Shown piece after piece: positions 33,266 through 41,846 of a stretch of 64,000 nucleotides of DNA; within the stretch, counting starts at the first letter, position 1, and every line of letters begins with the position of its first letter. The stretch is from Enterovirga aerilata. Lineage in GTDB: Bacteria; Pseudomonadota; Alphaproteobacteria; Rhizobiales; Beijerinckiaceae. The stretch covers positions 361,001-425,000 of the forward strand of contig NZ_JABEPP010000005.1 in NCBI RefSeq assembly GCF_013044135.1. The letters run 5' to 3'. The notes beneath the pieces were generated by a model, which made no database searches, was not told the origin of the DNA, and saw nothing but the letters and a program-made list of their open reading frames with translations. Both the position numbers and the translations under genes were made by a program.

Positions 33266-34051
33266 ATGGCGCTCAAGGGCAAGTCGGCCGTCATCACGGG
33301 CTCGACGAGCGGAATCGGGCTCGCCTATGCGCGCGCCTTCGCCAGAGAGGGAGCCGACGTTCTCCTCAACGGCTTCGGCGAGGCTGATGCGATCGAGAGG
33401 GAGCGGTCGGGGATCGAGCGGGATTTCGGCGTGAAGGCCGTGTACTCGCCCGCTGACATGACGCGGCCGGCCGAGATCGAGGCCATGATCCGGCAGGCGG
33501 AGGCGGAGCTCGGCGGGGTCGACATCCTGGTCAACAATGCCGGGATCCAGCACGTCTCCCCGATCGAGGAATTCCCCATCGAGAAGTGGGACCAGATCAT
33601 CGCGATCAACCTCTCCTCGGCCTTCCACACGATCCGGGCGGCGGTGCCGGGCATGAAGCGGCGCGGCTGGGGCCGCATCATCCAGACGGCCTCCGCCCAT
33701 TCCCTCGTCGCGTCTCCCTTCAAGTCGGCCTATGTCAGCGCGAAGCACGCGATCGCGGGGCTGACGAAGACGGTCGCGCTGGAGCTCGCGACCCACAAGA
33801 TCACCGTGAACTGCATCTCGCCGGGCTATGTCTGGACGCCGCTCGTCGAGAAGCAGATCCCGGACACCATGAAGGCGCGCGCGATGACCAAGGAGCAGGT
33901 CATCAACGACGTGATCCTGAGCGCCCAGCCCACCAAGCAGTTCGTCACCGCCGAGCAGGTCGCGGCGCTCGCGGTGTTCCTCTGCTCGGAGGAGGCGGCG
34001 CAGATCACGGGCGCCAACCTCTCCATCGACGGCGGCTGGACGGCGGCATGA
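33266..34051 (+). CDS. bdhA: 3-hydroxybutyrate dehydrogenase
   Basis: BdhA oxidises (R)-3-hydroxybutyrate to acetoacetate with NAD during use of polyhydroxybutyrate. The 261-residue protein is a short-chain dehydrogenase with GSTSGIG, NNAG, catalytic Ser and SAYVSAKHA (Tyr, Lys). ITVNCISPGYVWTPLVEKQI is diagnostic for BdhA. GAGGAGG precedes the ATG at 33266. The last bases overlap the start of the patatin gene (ATGA). A likely MmgR sRNA, a regulator of PHB granules in Sinorhizobium, lies 2.3 kb away. Confidence 0.92.
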   Translation: MALKGKSAVITGSTSGIGLAYARAFAREGADVLLNGFGEADAIERERSGIERDFGVKAVYSPADMTRPAEIEAMIRQAEAELGGVDILVNNAGIQHVSPIEEFPIEKWDQIIAINLSSAFHTIRAAVPGMKRRGWGRIIQTASAHSLVASPFKSAYVSAKHAIAGLTKTVALELATHKITVNCISPGYVWTPLVEKQIPDTMKARAMTKEQVINDVILSAQPTKQFVTAEQVAALAVFLCSEEAAQITGANLSIDGGWTAA

Positions 34052-35109
34052 CGGGCCGGCCCGGGCCGTCCGGCCCCATCCTCGGCCTTGCCGGACCGCG
34101 GGCCGAGAAGACGGTCTCCCTCGCGCTGCAGGGCGGCGGCGCCCACGGCGCCTTCACCTGGGGCGTGCTCGACCGGCTGATCGAGGACGGGCGCCTCGCC
34201 TTCGAGGCCATCACGGGTGCGTCCGCCGGCTCGATGAACGCCGTCGTCATGGCCGACGGCTGGCAGGATGGCGGGCCGGACGGAGCCCGCACGAAGCTCG
34301 AGACCTTCTGGCGCAAGGTCAGCCTCGACGGCAACCTGGAGGATCCGCAGCGGCGGATCTTCGACCGGGTGATCGCCTTCTGGTCGATTGCCGGCGGCGT
34401 CCAGAACCCCTGGCTCAACCTCTGGAACGGCGCGATCTCGCCCTACCTGGCCAATCCGCTCGACATCAATCCGCTCCGCAAGGTGCTCGAGGAACTGGTC
34501 GATTTCGAGCGCCTGAGATCGGCCGAGGTGAAGCTCTTCGTGGCCGCGACCTCGGTCTGGACCGGCAAGATCCGGGTCTTCGAAACCCCGGAGCTCGCGG
34601 CCGACCACGTCATGGCGTCGGCCTGCCTGCCCACCCTCTTCCGGGCGGTCGAGATCGACGGCGAGCCGTTCTGGGACGGGGGCTATTCCGGAAATCCGCC
34701 GCTCTTCCCCATCTTTTACGCCGCCCATTGCGACGACCTGCTCCTGGTCCAGATCAACCCGATCGAGCGCCGCCAGACGCCTCAGACCGCGGCCGAGATC
34801 CAGAACCGGCTGACGGAGATCAACTTCAATGCGGGGCTGCTGCGCGAGCTTCGCGTGATCGACTTCGTCACCCGGCTGATCGACGAGGGCAAGCTCTCCC
34901 AGAACGAGTACAAGCGGGTGCTGATGCACCGTATCGACGGAGACGGCTTCCTCGACTGGTTCGCGGCGTCGAGCCGGCTGAATCCGGACTGGGACATGTT
35001 CCTGCGCCTGCGCGATCTCGGCCGGGAGGCGGCGTCCGGCTGGCTGGAGCGGGGCTATGAATCAATCGGGCGCGAAAGCACGCTCGACCTGAGGGCGGCC
35101 TACTCCTGA
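34048..35109 (+). CDS. Patatin-like phospholipase
   Basis: The 353-residue protein has the patatin oxyanion loop GGGAHGAF (about 30-37), the nucleophile elbow GASAG with Ser59, and the dyad Asp in FWDGGYSG. The enzymes hydrolyse acyl lipids. No signal peptide or transmembrane helix is visible, so it is cytoplasmic. The gene overlaps bdhA by four bases, a pairing seen in several rhizobia, suggesting a role in lipid or PHB turnover; the substrate is unknown. Confidence 0.9.
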   Translation: MTGRPGPSGPILGLAGPRAEKTVSLALQGGGAHGAFTWGVLDRLIEDGRLAFEAITGASAGSMNAVVMADGWQDGGPDGARTKLETFWRKVSLDGNLEDPQRRIFDRVIAFWSIAGGVQNPWLNLWNGAISPYLANPLDINPLRKVLEELVDFERLRSAEVKLFVAATSVWTGKIRVFETPELAADHVMASACLPTLFRAVEIDGEPFWDGGYSGNPPLFPIFYAAHCDDLLLVQINPIERRQTPQTAAEIQNRLTEINFNAGLLRELRVIDFVTRLIDEGKLSQNEYKRVLMHRIDGDGFLDWFAASSRLNPDWDMFLRLRDLGREAASGWLERGYESIGRESTLDLRAAYS

Positions 35110-35318
35110 GCCTCGCGCCGGCGATAGCCGAGGTGGACCGGGCCCTCGCTCAGGCGCCAGAGGTCCGGATGATCCGGGTCCGAGCGGAGCGTTACGGTAA
35201 GCTCGTGCTCCCGGACCACGCAGGCATGGCACGCATAGCCGTAATGCTCCCGGTCATCCCGGGTCATGGGCAGCGAGCAGGTCAGGCAGAGGAGACGGCG
35301 GGTCCGGGGCTTCGGCAT
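35100..35318 (-). CDS. Small protein with two CxxC pairs
   Basis: The 72-residue protein has CLTC (residues 11-14) and CHAC (30-33), a likely zinc-ribbon, in an Arg-rich chain. Its 3' end overlaps the patatin stop by 10 bases in opposite direction. No family was recognised. The coding assignment rests on the spaced CxxC pairs and on start and stop placement. Confidence 0.5.
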   Translation of the reverse strand: MPKPRTRRLLCLTCSLPMTRDDREHYGYACHACVVREHELTVTLRSDPDHPDLWRLSEGPVHLGYRRREAQE

Positions 35319-35417
35319 GGCGGCACCCTAACCGGGCCTCCCGACCGGAGAAGGATCCCCCGGAGATGTCCCCAGCCGATCGGGCGCGGCAGACGGCCGC
35401 GCGTGATACAAGGCGCG

Positions 35418-36242
35418 ATGGCGACGCAACCGGCGGTCTCTAAACGGCGACGCGGAGCAGATGCGAAGCGAAGGCCCGCGCGCTTCGGATGGCTGCATGC
35501 CACATTCGCGCTCACGATGCTCACCGGCATCGCCCCGGCGCGTGCCGCACCGCTTCCGCCGGACCGTCCCGCCGAGTTCGGCCGCGGCGGCGCGACGCCC
35601 CCATCCCCGCCCTCGCCTCCGGTGCCCGGCCGCCCCGCCCCGCCCGCCCCTACGGTCACGCCGGCCCCCATCCCGGCCGATCCCGGCTGCCTCGACGCGC
35701 TCCGGGCAGGCGGCGGGATTGCGGAGCCCGCGCCACAGCCGGACGGGAGCGATCCGGCCTGCCAGGTGGAGCTGCCGGTCAGGCTGAGCGGCGTCGTTCC
35801 CGCCAGCGGCGGCGAGCCCGTCTCCCTCCCGGACGGGCCTGTCCTCGCCTGCGGCTTCGCCCGGCCGCTCGCCGAGTGGATTTCCCGGGTCGCGGCCCCG
35901 CTGCTCGGGACGGCGCGGGGGCGCCGGCTCAAGGCCGTGCGGACGGGTCCGGGCTTTCAGTGCCGGCCGCGCAACCGCCAGGCGGGAGAGAAGCCCAGCG
36001 CGCATGGACGCGGGCTCGCCATCGACATCGCCGCCTTCGCCTTTGCCGAAGGCCCTGATCTCCCGGTCGCGCCGGCAGGCCAGAGCCGGACCGATGCGGA
36101 GGCGCTCGCCACGATCCGGCAGGCCGCTTGCGGCTGGTTCACGACGATCCTCGGGCCGGGCTCCGACCCCTTCCACGCCGACCACCTGCATCTCGACACG
36201 CAGCTTCACGGATCGAGCGACCGCTACCGGATCTGCCAGTAA
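35418..36242 (+). CDS. Extensin-like C-terminal domain protein
   Basis: The 274-residue protein has an Arg/Lys-rich start, a hydrophobic export segment (about 25-43, ending ARAA), and a Pro-rich linker (about 45-95). The extensin-like C-terminal domain (about 95-274) has CGFARPLAEWI, SAHGRGLAIDIAAF and FHADHLHLD, which resemble the His/Asp motif of peptidoglycan peptidases (VanY/MepA-like metal ligands). Periplasmic cell-wall activity is inferred. The start ATG 35418 has AAGG upstream; GTG 35403 is possible. Confidence 0.85.
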   Translation: MATQPAVSKRRRGADAKRRPARFGWLHATFALTMLTGIAPARAAPLPPDRPAEFGRGGATPPSPPSPPVPGRPAPPAPTVTPAPIPADPGCLDALRAGGGIAEPAPQPDGSDPACQVELPVRLSGVVPASGGEPVSLPDGPVLACGFARPLAEWISRVAAPLLGTARGRRLKAVRTGPGFQCRPRNRQAGEKPSAHGRGLAIDIAAFAFAEGPDLPVAPAGQSRTDAEALATIRQAACGWFTTILGPGSDPFHADHLHLDTQLHGSSDRYRICQ

Positions 36243-36297
36243 GCCCGCATTTTCCGCTGCCGCTGCTCACAATGTGCGCAGGCACACACGACGGGCG

Positions 36298-36326
36298 CTT
36301 GAAGCAATGTGCGCCGCAGCATAGAT
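36298..36326 (+). promoter_or_regulatory. Predicted promoter of the sRNA
   Basis: CTTGAA (36298-36303) and ATAGAT (36321-36326) are separated by 17 bases, close to the alphaproteobacterial sigma70 consensus. It would start transcription near 36333, at the 5' end of the predicted sRNA. A TGTGC-N4-GCACA palindrome at 36273-36286 lies upstream and could be an activator site. Confidence 0.5.
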
Positions 36327-36332
36327 TTCACC

Positions 36333-36420
36333 TACGCAATGCAGCGCCTGTGCGCGGCATTGCTGCCCTCCTTGGGCGTTTCCTCCCTAGACTTGGGCCG
36401 CGCTCGACGCGGCCCTTTTT
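36333..36420 (+). ncRNA. mmgR: MmgR/suhB-type small RNA (alpha-r8 family)
   Basis: The stretch contains GGGCGTTTCCTCCCT, including the ten-base TTTCCTCCCT I recall as the ultra-conserved element of the alpha-r8/MmgR (Rfam suhB) sRNAs. It also has a 5' GCAGC...GCTGC stem and ends in a perfect GC hairpin with five T, a size near 80-88 nt as expected. A promoter lies just upstream. In Sinorhizobium MmgR limits polyhydroxybutyrate accumulation and acts through unpaired CCUCCC. Assignment is from remembered sequence, not a covariance search. Confidence 0.7.
36395..36420 (+). terminator. Rho-independent terminator of the sRNA
   Basis: GGGCCGCG-CTCGA-CGCGGCCC, an eight-base-pair stem with a five-base loop, is directly followed by TTTTT. 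It is the strongest terminator in the window and closes the sRNA, possibly also ending the extensin transcript. Confidence 0.85.
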
Positions 36421-36427
36421 CTTTGCG

Positions 36428-37852
36428 TCATCTTCGGGCGAGCGAGAGCGGCGCTGCGACATCCTCCAGCGCGCGGCGCTCGGCTGCAACGCCCCAGCGC
36501 CATTGCACCAGCGCGGCGAACGCCATCAGGGCCGAGCCGAAGAGATAGCCGCCGAAGACGGCATCCCGCGACCCCGTTTCGACGAGCGCGCCGAAGATGA
36601 CCGGCCCGAGCGCGCCGCCGAGGCCGGTCCCGAGCGCATAGAAGGCGGCGATCGCAAGGGCCCTGATCTCGAGCGGGAAGGTCTCGCCCACCGTCAGATA
36701 GGCCGAGCTCGCCGCGGCCGAGGCGAAGAAGAACACGGCCATCCAGGCGAGCGTCTGCCCCGTCGCCGTGAGCATGCCCTGCTGGAACATCCAGCCCGTC
36801 ACGGCGAGCAGCAATCCCGAGATCAGGTAGGTGCCCGCGATCATCGGGCGGCGGCCGACCGTGTCGAACAGGTGCCCCAGGACGACCGGACCCAGGAAGT
36901 TGCCGGCCGCGAAGGGCAGGATGTAGAGCCCGACCTTGTCGGCAGCGATGCCGTAGAAGTCGGTCAGCACCAGTGCATAGGTGAAGAATACCGCGTTGTA
37001 GAAGAAGGCCTGCGCGCTCATCAGGGTGAGGCCCACGAGCGCCCGCAGCCGGTGCAGGTGGAAGAGGGTGTGGAACACCTCGCGCAGAGGCGTGTGCGTG
37101 CGCGCATGGAGGGCGACCTTGGGGCCCGCATGCGGGGCGAGCCCCTCGGGCGCATGCGTCTCGATATGGCGCACGATGGCCTCTCCTTCGGCCGCACGGC
37201 CGTGGGTGACGAGCCAGCGCGGGCTCTCCGGGATGAAGGTGCGCAGGAGGAGGATCGCGAGGCCGAGCAGGGCGCCGATCCCGAAGCAGATCCGCCAGCC
37301 GAGATCGGGTGCGAAATGGGTCGGATCGAGCAGCACGATCGAGCCCAGCGCGCCGAGCGCCGCTCCGACCCAGAACGACCCGTTCACGATCAGGTCCGTG
37401 CGCCCCCGGTACTTGGCGGGGATGAATTCCTGGATGGTGGAATTGATGGCCGTGTACTCGCCGCCGATCCCCGCCCCCGTCAGGAAGCGGAACAGGCAGA
37501 AGCTCCAGAGATTCCAGGAGAAGGCGGTCAGGCCCGTCGCCGCCAGATAGACCGCGAGCGTGATGAAGAAGAGCTTCTTGCGGCCGAGCCGGTCCGTGAG
37601 CCACCCGAAGAACAGCGCGCCGAGGACCGCGCCGACCAGATAGGCCGTGCCGGCGATGCCGATATCGGTGTTGCTGAAGCGGAGGGTCGGGCTTTCCTTC
37701 AGGGCCCCCGACACCGCGCCAGCCAGCGTCACCTCCAGGCCGTCCAGCACCCAGGTGATGCCGAGCGCGACGATGATGAGCGTGTGGAAGCGGTTCCAGG
37801 AAAGCCGGTCGAGCCGCGCGGGGATATCGGTTTCGACCAGCCTAGTGTTCAT
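36428..37852 (-). CDS. MFS metabolite/proton symporter
   Basis: The 474-residue protein has about 12 membrane helices. DRLGRKKLFF follows helix 2, RFLTGAGIGGEY lies in helix 4-5 and PESPRWLVTHGR after helix 6, all of the sugar-porter/aromatic-acid-symporter branch of the major facilitator superfamily. The substrate cannot be assigned. Its ATG directly follows the vapC stop (TGAATG, no gap), so it is transcribed with, and translationally coupled to, the toxin-antitoxin genes. Confidence 0.88.
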   Translation of the reverse strand: MNTRLVETDIPARLDRLSWNRFHTLIIVALGITWVLDGLEVTLAGAVSGALKESPTLRFSNTDIGIAGTAYLVGAVLGALFFGWLTDRLGRKKLFFITLAVYLAATGLTAFSWNLWSFCLFRFLTGAGIGGEYTAINSTIQEFIPAKYRGRTDLIVNGSFWVGAALGALGSIVLLDPTHFAPDLGWRICFGIGALLGLAILLLRTFIPESPRWLVTHGRAAEGEAIVRHIETHAPEGLAPHAGPKVALHARTHTPLREVFHTLFHLHRLRALVGLTLMSAQAFFYNAVFFTYALVLTDFYGIAADKVGLYILPFAAGNFLGPVVLGHLFDTVGRRPMIAGTYLISGLLLAVTGWMFQQGMLTATGQTLAWMAVFFFASAAASSAYLTVGETFPLEIRALAIAAFYALGTGLGGALGPVIFGALVETGSRDAVFGGYLFGSALMAFAALVQWRWGVAAERRALEDVAAPLSLARR

Positions 37853-38266
37853 TCAACATGCCTGCACGCGGACGTGGCCTTCTAGACCATAGGCGAGCAG
37901 CAAACGGTCCCGGGTCACCAGGGTTGCATTGAACTCACGCGCTGCCGCCGCGATGATCCTATCCGCGGGATCGTTGGGCGGCCTGCCGGGAAGAACGTGC
38001 GAGGCGACGAGAACTCGGGGCTCCAGAGGGGCGACCCGGATCCCGGGCGCCGCAATCAGCCGCTCGAACCAGGTCTGAGGCGGGATATCCAACCGCGGCC
38101 GGCCACGGGAGACGAGCAAGGCGACCTCCCAGGCCGTGATGGGTGACACAAGAACCGGCCCGCCCCGATCGACCGTAGCCTCGATTAGGCCAGCGGCCTC
38201 CGCCCGCAATCCCGCACCGGCCGCAAGCCAGATCGCCGCGCAGGTGTCGAGCAGAACCGGCGGCAT
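37853..38266 (-). CDS. vapC: VapC-like PIN-domain ribonuclease toxin
   Basis: The 137-residue protein has the PIN acidic tetrad: Asp7 in LLDTC, Glu47 in ITAWEV, Asp99/Asp102 in NDPADRIIAA and Asp120 in VTRDRLLL. PIN toxins cut RNA, often tRNA, and are held by an antitoxin. The antitoxin gene lies four bases upstream. The product ends only zero bases before an MFS transporter start. Confidence 0.88.
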   Translation of the reverse strand: MPPVLLDTCAAIWLAAGAGLRAEAAGLIEATVDRGGPVLVSPITAWEVALLVSRGRPRLDIPPQTWFERLIAAPGIRVAPLEPRVLVASHVLPGRPPNDPADRIIAAAAREFNATLVTRDRLLLAYGLEGHVRVQAC

Positions 38267-38270
38267 GCGA

Positions 38271-38684
38271 TCAAAGCGTCTTCCTGTCCGCGATCCTTGC
38301 CCAATCCGGGTCCGCAGGCTCTGTCAGATCGACACCTTCGACAAGGTGCGTCACCCCTTCCAAACACCCGAAGAGGGGGTGCCGACCCGCGCCGGCAGCC
38401 TCAGCGGGAGAACCTGCCGGGAACGCATGAGTCTCTGCCTCGGTGGCGCGCCGGAACAGGAGACGGCGTTCCTCGATATCCACGAGATCGGGAGTAAAGC
38501 CGGCTGCGCTCCAGCCCTGGGCGATCTCATTGAATGAGGGACCGTGCCGCCACCAACTCCGCTCGGTCGAAGCCTGCACCGGCAGTTTCTCGCCGATCAC
38601 ACGCTCGAGATCGGCGAAGGACATCACGATCTCGGACGCGTGCTGTGCCGCAAGGAACTCAGCAAGGCGCGTGTACTTGCCCAT
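38271..38684 (-). CDS. Probable VapB-type antitoxin with an unusual N-terminal domain
   Basis: The 137-residue protein begins MGKYTRLAEFLAAQHASEI, and has VIGEKLP, WWRHGPS, then VDIEERRLLFRR at about 80. This resembles a small MGKY-type domain of unknown function (I recall DUF7662) rather than the AbrB, RHH or Phd fold of common antitoxins. The C-terminus, HPLFGCLEGVTHLVEGVDLT then ADPDWA, matches the toxin-binding tail of VapB-like antitoxins. A 26-residue in-frame upstream extension is ignored because the family starts at MGKY; SD is weak. The gene is first in the two-gene unit. Confidence 0.7.
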   Translation of the reverse strand: MGKYTRLAEFLAAQHASEIVMSFADLERVIGEKLPVQASTERSWWRHGPSFNEIAQGWSAAGFTPDLVDIEERRLLFRRATEAETHAFPAGSPAEAAGAGRHPLFGCLEGVTHLVEGVDLTEPADPDWARIADRKTL

Positions 38685-38754
38685 CTCTTCGGCTCGGCAT
38701 CCCCTGCCAGGATCGGGAGGCGCCGCCGGAGTGTCAAGGACCATGGCCGGGTCT

Positions 38755-39567
38755 TCAGCCACCCCCGCGGAACTCCGGATAGAGCGCCATGCCGCCGTCG
38801 ACGAAGAGGCTGGCCCCCGTGACGTAGTCCGAGTGGTCGGAGGCGAGCCAGACGGCGGCGTTGGCGATGTCCTCCACCTCGCCGATCCGGCCGTAGGGGA
38901 TCAGGCGGAGCAGGTCTGCCAGCGCCTCCGGCGTCTCCCAGGCCTTCCTGTTGATCGGCGTCCTGATCGCGCCGGGGGCGATGGAATTGATGCGGATCTT
39001 CTTCTCCGCATATTCCTGGGCGAGGCTCTGCATCATCAGCATCACGCCGCCCTTGGAGGCCGCGTAGTTCACGTGCCCGGCCCACATGATCCTCTCGTGG
39101 ACGGAAGACATGCAGACGATCTTGCCCGTCGCCTTGCTGATCTCCGGCTGCGGCCCCCGCCGGAGGAACTCTCGGATCGCGGCCCGGCAGCAGAGAAACT
39201 GCCCGGTGAGGTTCACGTCGATGACCTTGCGCCAGTCGTCGAGGGACATTTCGTGCGAGGGCGCATCCCGCTGCAGCCCCGCATTGGCGACCAGGATGTG
39301 CAGGGTGCCGAAGCGCTCCCGGGTCCGGCGAAAAAGCTCCTCGACTTCCGCTTCGTCCGACACGTCGGCACGGAGGATGAGCGCCTCCGACCCGGCCCGG
39401 CGGACGGCCTCGGCCGTCGCCTCGGCCCCTTCCTCTTCGCCGCGGTAGTTCACGACGACCTTCGCGCCAGCCTCGGCGAGCCCGATCGCGACCGCCTGGC
39501 CGATCCCGGACGACGCCCCTGTCACGACGGCGACCTGGCCGGACAGGTCGAGGATCGGCCGTCCCAT
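38755..39567 (-). CDS. Short-chain dehydrogenase, glucose-1-dehydrogenase-like
   Basis: The 270-residue protein has the Rossmann start GASSGIGQAVA (about 19-29), NAG, a catalytic Ser, and NYAASKGG with Tyr and Lys. Overall similarity is to glucose 1-dehydrogenase-type SDRs. It is the last gene of the glucan operon; its ATG is two bases after the glgB stop. That position suggests it handles glucose released by the pathway, but the substrate is inferred. Confidence 0.85.
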   Translation of the reverse strand: MGRPILDLSGQVAVVTGASSGIGQAVAIGLAEAGAKVVVNYRGEEEGAEATAEAVRRAGSEALILRADVSDEAEVEELFRRTRERFGTLHILVANAGLQRDAPSHEMSLDDWRKVIDVNLTGQFLCCRAAIREFLRRGPQPEISKATGKIVCMSSVHERIMWAGHVNYAASKGGVMLMMQSLAQEYAEKKIRINSIAPGAIRTPINRKAWETPEALADLLRLIPYGRIGEVEDIANAAVWLASDHSDYVTGASLFVDGGMALYPEFRGGG

Positions 39568-39569
39568 GC

Positions 39570-41846
39570 TCAGGCCGCGCGCTCCAGGATCAGCGTCGCG
39601 AGCGGCGGCAGCGTGAGGCTCAGGCAATAGGCGTGGCCATGAGCCTCGCATGCTTCCGCCCTGACGCCCCCCTGATTGCCCACGTTGGAGCCGCCGTAGA
39701 TTGCGGCGTCGGTGTTCACGGCCTCACGGTAGAAGCCCGGATGGGGCACGCCGATCCGGTAGCCCTCGCGGGCGACGGGCGTGAAGTTCGAGACGACCAC
39801 CGCGACCTTCTCCGGATCCTGCCCGCGGCGGAGCCAGGCGATGACGGAGTTCTCCGCGTCGTCCGCGACGAGCCACTGGAAGCCGCCGGCCTCCGTATCC
39901 CGCTCGTGCAGGGCCGGGATGGTCCGGAAGGCGCGGTTGAGGTCGCCGATCAGGTTCTTCACGCCGCGATGATAGCCGTCCTCGAGCAGGTGCCAGTCGA
40001 GCGAGGTGTCGTGGTTCCACTCGCGCTCCTGCCCGAACTCGCTCCCCATGAAGAGCAGCTTCTTGCCCGGATGGCCCCACATGAAGCCGTAATAGGCCCG
40101 CAGATTCGCGAATTTCTGCCAGCGGTCGCCCGGCATCTTGCCGAGGATCGAGCCTTTGCCGTGCACCACCTCGTCGTGCGAGAGCGGCAGCACGAAGTTC
40201 TCGGAGAAGGCGTAGAGCAGGCCGAAGGTCAGGTTGTGGTGGTGGTAGCGCCGGTGCACCGGCTCCTTCGACATGAACAGGAGCGTGTCGTGCATCCAGC
40301 CCATGTTCCACTTGAAGCCGAAGCCGAGCCCGCCCGTATAGGTGGGATGCGACACGCCCGGCCATGAGGTGGATTCCTCGGCGATCGTCATGCAGCCCGG
40401 ATCGGCCGAATAGACCGTCTCGTTCATCCGCCGCAGGAAATCGATCGCGTCCAGGTTCTCGTTGCCGCCGTACTTGTTGGGCACCCATTCGCCGTGCTTG
40501 CGCGAATAGTCGAGGTAGAGCATCGACGCGACCGCATCGACCCGCAGGCCGTCGAGGTGGTAGCGCTCGAGCCAGAACCGGGCATTGGCCACCAGGAAGG
40601 CCTGCACCTCCTGACGGCCGTAATTGTAGATGTAGGTCCCCCAGTCCTGGTGGTAGCCCTGGCGCGGGTCGGCATGCTCGTAGAGATGCGTGCCGTCGAA
40701 CAGCCCGAGCCCGTGCGCGTCGTTCGGGAAATGTCCCGGCACCCAGTCGAGGATGATGCCGATCCCGGCCGCGTGCGCGGCCTCCACGAAGGCGACGAAA
40801 TCCTCCGGCGTGCCGAAACGGCTCGTCGGCGCGAAGAGGGAGACCGGCTGGTAGCCCCAGGAGCCGTCGAACGGGAACTCGGTGATCGGCAGGAGCTCGA
40901 TATGCGTGAAGCCGAGCTCCTTCACGTAGGGGATCAGCCGCTCGGCCAGCTCCCGGTAGGTCAGGAAGCGGTTTCCCTCCTCCGGCACCCGGGCCCAGGA
41001 GCCGAGATGGCACTCGTAGATGCTGATCGGCTTGTGTCGGGGATCGCCCTGGCGCCGCGAGGCCATCCAGTCCGCGTCGCGCCATTCGAAATCCGGCAGT
41101 CGCGCCAAGCGCGAGGCCGTGGCGGGCGGCTGCTCGGCCATGAAGGCCACCGGGTCAGCCTTCTCCAGCCGCGAGCCATCGGCGCCGAGGATCTCGAACT
41201 TGTAGCGCTCGCCGCCTCCGAGATCCGGGATGAAGAGCTCCCAGACGCCGGCATCATGGCGCAGGCGCATCGGGTGGCGGCGGCCGTCCCACGAGTTGAA
41301 GTCGCCCACCACGCTGACCCGGCGGGCATTCGGCGCCCAGACCGCGAAGTGGTAGCCCGGCTGGTCGCCGATCCGGGTCGGATGCGCGCCGAGGAGCCGC
41401 GGGACGCACTCCGTGCCGACATCGCGGATGCGCCACATGTCCTCGAAGCCGGGAGTGGGGCCGTAGCTATAGGGGTCGCGTGCCTCCTGCACGGCACCCG
41501 GCCACTGGATGCGGAGCTTGTACCAGGGCCGCTCGCGCATCTTGAGCCGGGCGACGAAGAAGCCTGCCGGATCGATCCGGGTCATCGGGACGGGCTCCGG
41601 CCGGCCGTCCACCAGGACGGCGACCTCCTGCGCGCCGGGCAGCATGGCGCGGATCTCGTAGCCGTCCCGCACCGGATGGGGCCCGAGCACCGCGAAGGGA
41701 TTGCCGTGACGCGCCTCGATGATCGCCGCGAGATCGCCCGGGGCGATCCCGAACCCCGCCACCGAGCCCCGCCCGGCGGATGCGGGCCCGGTTCCTGCCG
41801 GACCCGCCCCGTTCTCCACGCCGTCTCGCGCCTGCATCTCGGCCAT
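39570..41846 (-). CDS. glgB: 1,4-alpha-glucan branching enzyme
   Basis: GlgB adds alpha-1,6 branches to the linear glucan. The 758-residue protein has an N1 segment (about 35-130), a CBM48 domain (about 150-245) and a GH13 barrel. [22 protein letters not shown] with the nucleophile near 436, [10 protein letters not shown] with the acid/base near 489, and [11 protein letters not shown] near 557 are the four conserved regions. The start ATG 41846 shares a base with the treS stop (TGATG); a GTG three bases upstream is possible. Confidence 0.96.
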   Translation of the reverse strand: MAEMQARDGVENGAGPAGTGPASAGRGSVAGFGIAPGDLAAIIEARHGNPFAVLGPHPVRDGYEIRAMLPGAQEVAVLVDGRPEPVPMTRIDPAGFFVARLKMRERPWYKLRIQWPGAVQEARDPYSYGPTPGFEDMWRIRDVGTECVPRLLGAHPTRIGDQPGYHFAVWAPNARRVSVVGDFNSWDGRRHPMRLRHDAGVWELFIPDLGGGERYKFEILGADGSRLEKADPVAFMAEQPPATASRLARLPDFEWRDADWMASRRQGDPRHKPISIYECHLGSWARVPEEGNRFLTYRELAERLIPYVKELGFTHIELLPITEFPFDGSWGYQPVSLFAPTSRFGTPEDFVAFVEAAHAAGIGIILDWVPGHFPNDAHGLGLFDGTHLYEHADPRQGYHQDWGTYIYNYGRQEVQAFLVANARFWLERYHLDGLRVDAVASMLYLDYSRKHGEWVPNKYGGNENLDAIDFLRRMNETVYSADPGCMTIAEESTSWPGVSHPTYTGGLGFGFKWNMGWMHDTLLFMSKEPVHRRYHHHNLTFGLLYAFSENFVLPLSHDEVVHGKGSILGKMPGDRWQKFANLRAYYGFMWGHPGKKLLFMGSEFGQEREWNHDTSLDWHLLEDGYHRGVKNLIGDLNRAFRTIPALHERDTEAGGFQWLVADDAENSVIAWLRRGQDPEKVAVVVSNFTPVAREGYRIGVPHPGFYREAVNTDAAIYGGSNVGNQGGVRAEACEAHGHAYCLSLTLPPLATLILERAA

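Noticed and set aside
36273-36314. Direct repeats as a CRISPR or integron feature
   Set aside because: Only two copies of a ten-base repeat with no spacers; more likely a regulator site for the sRNA.
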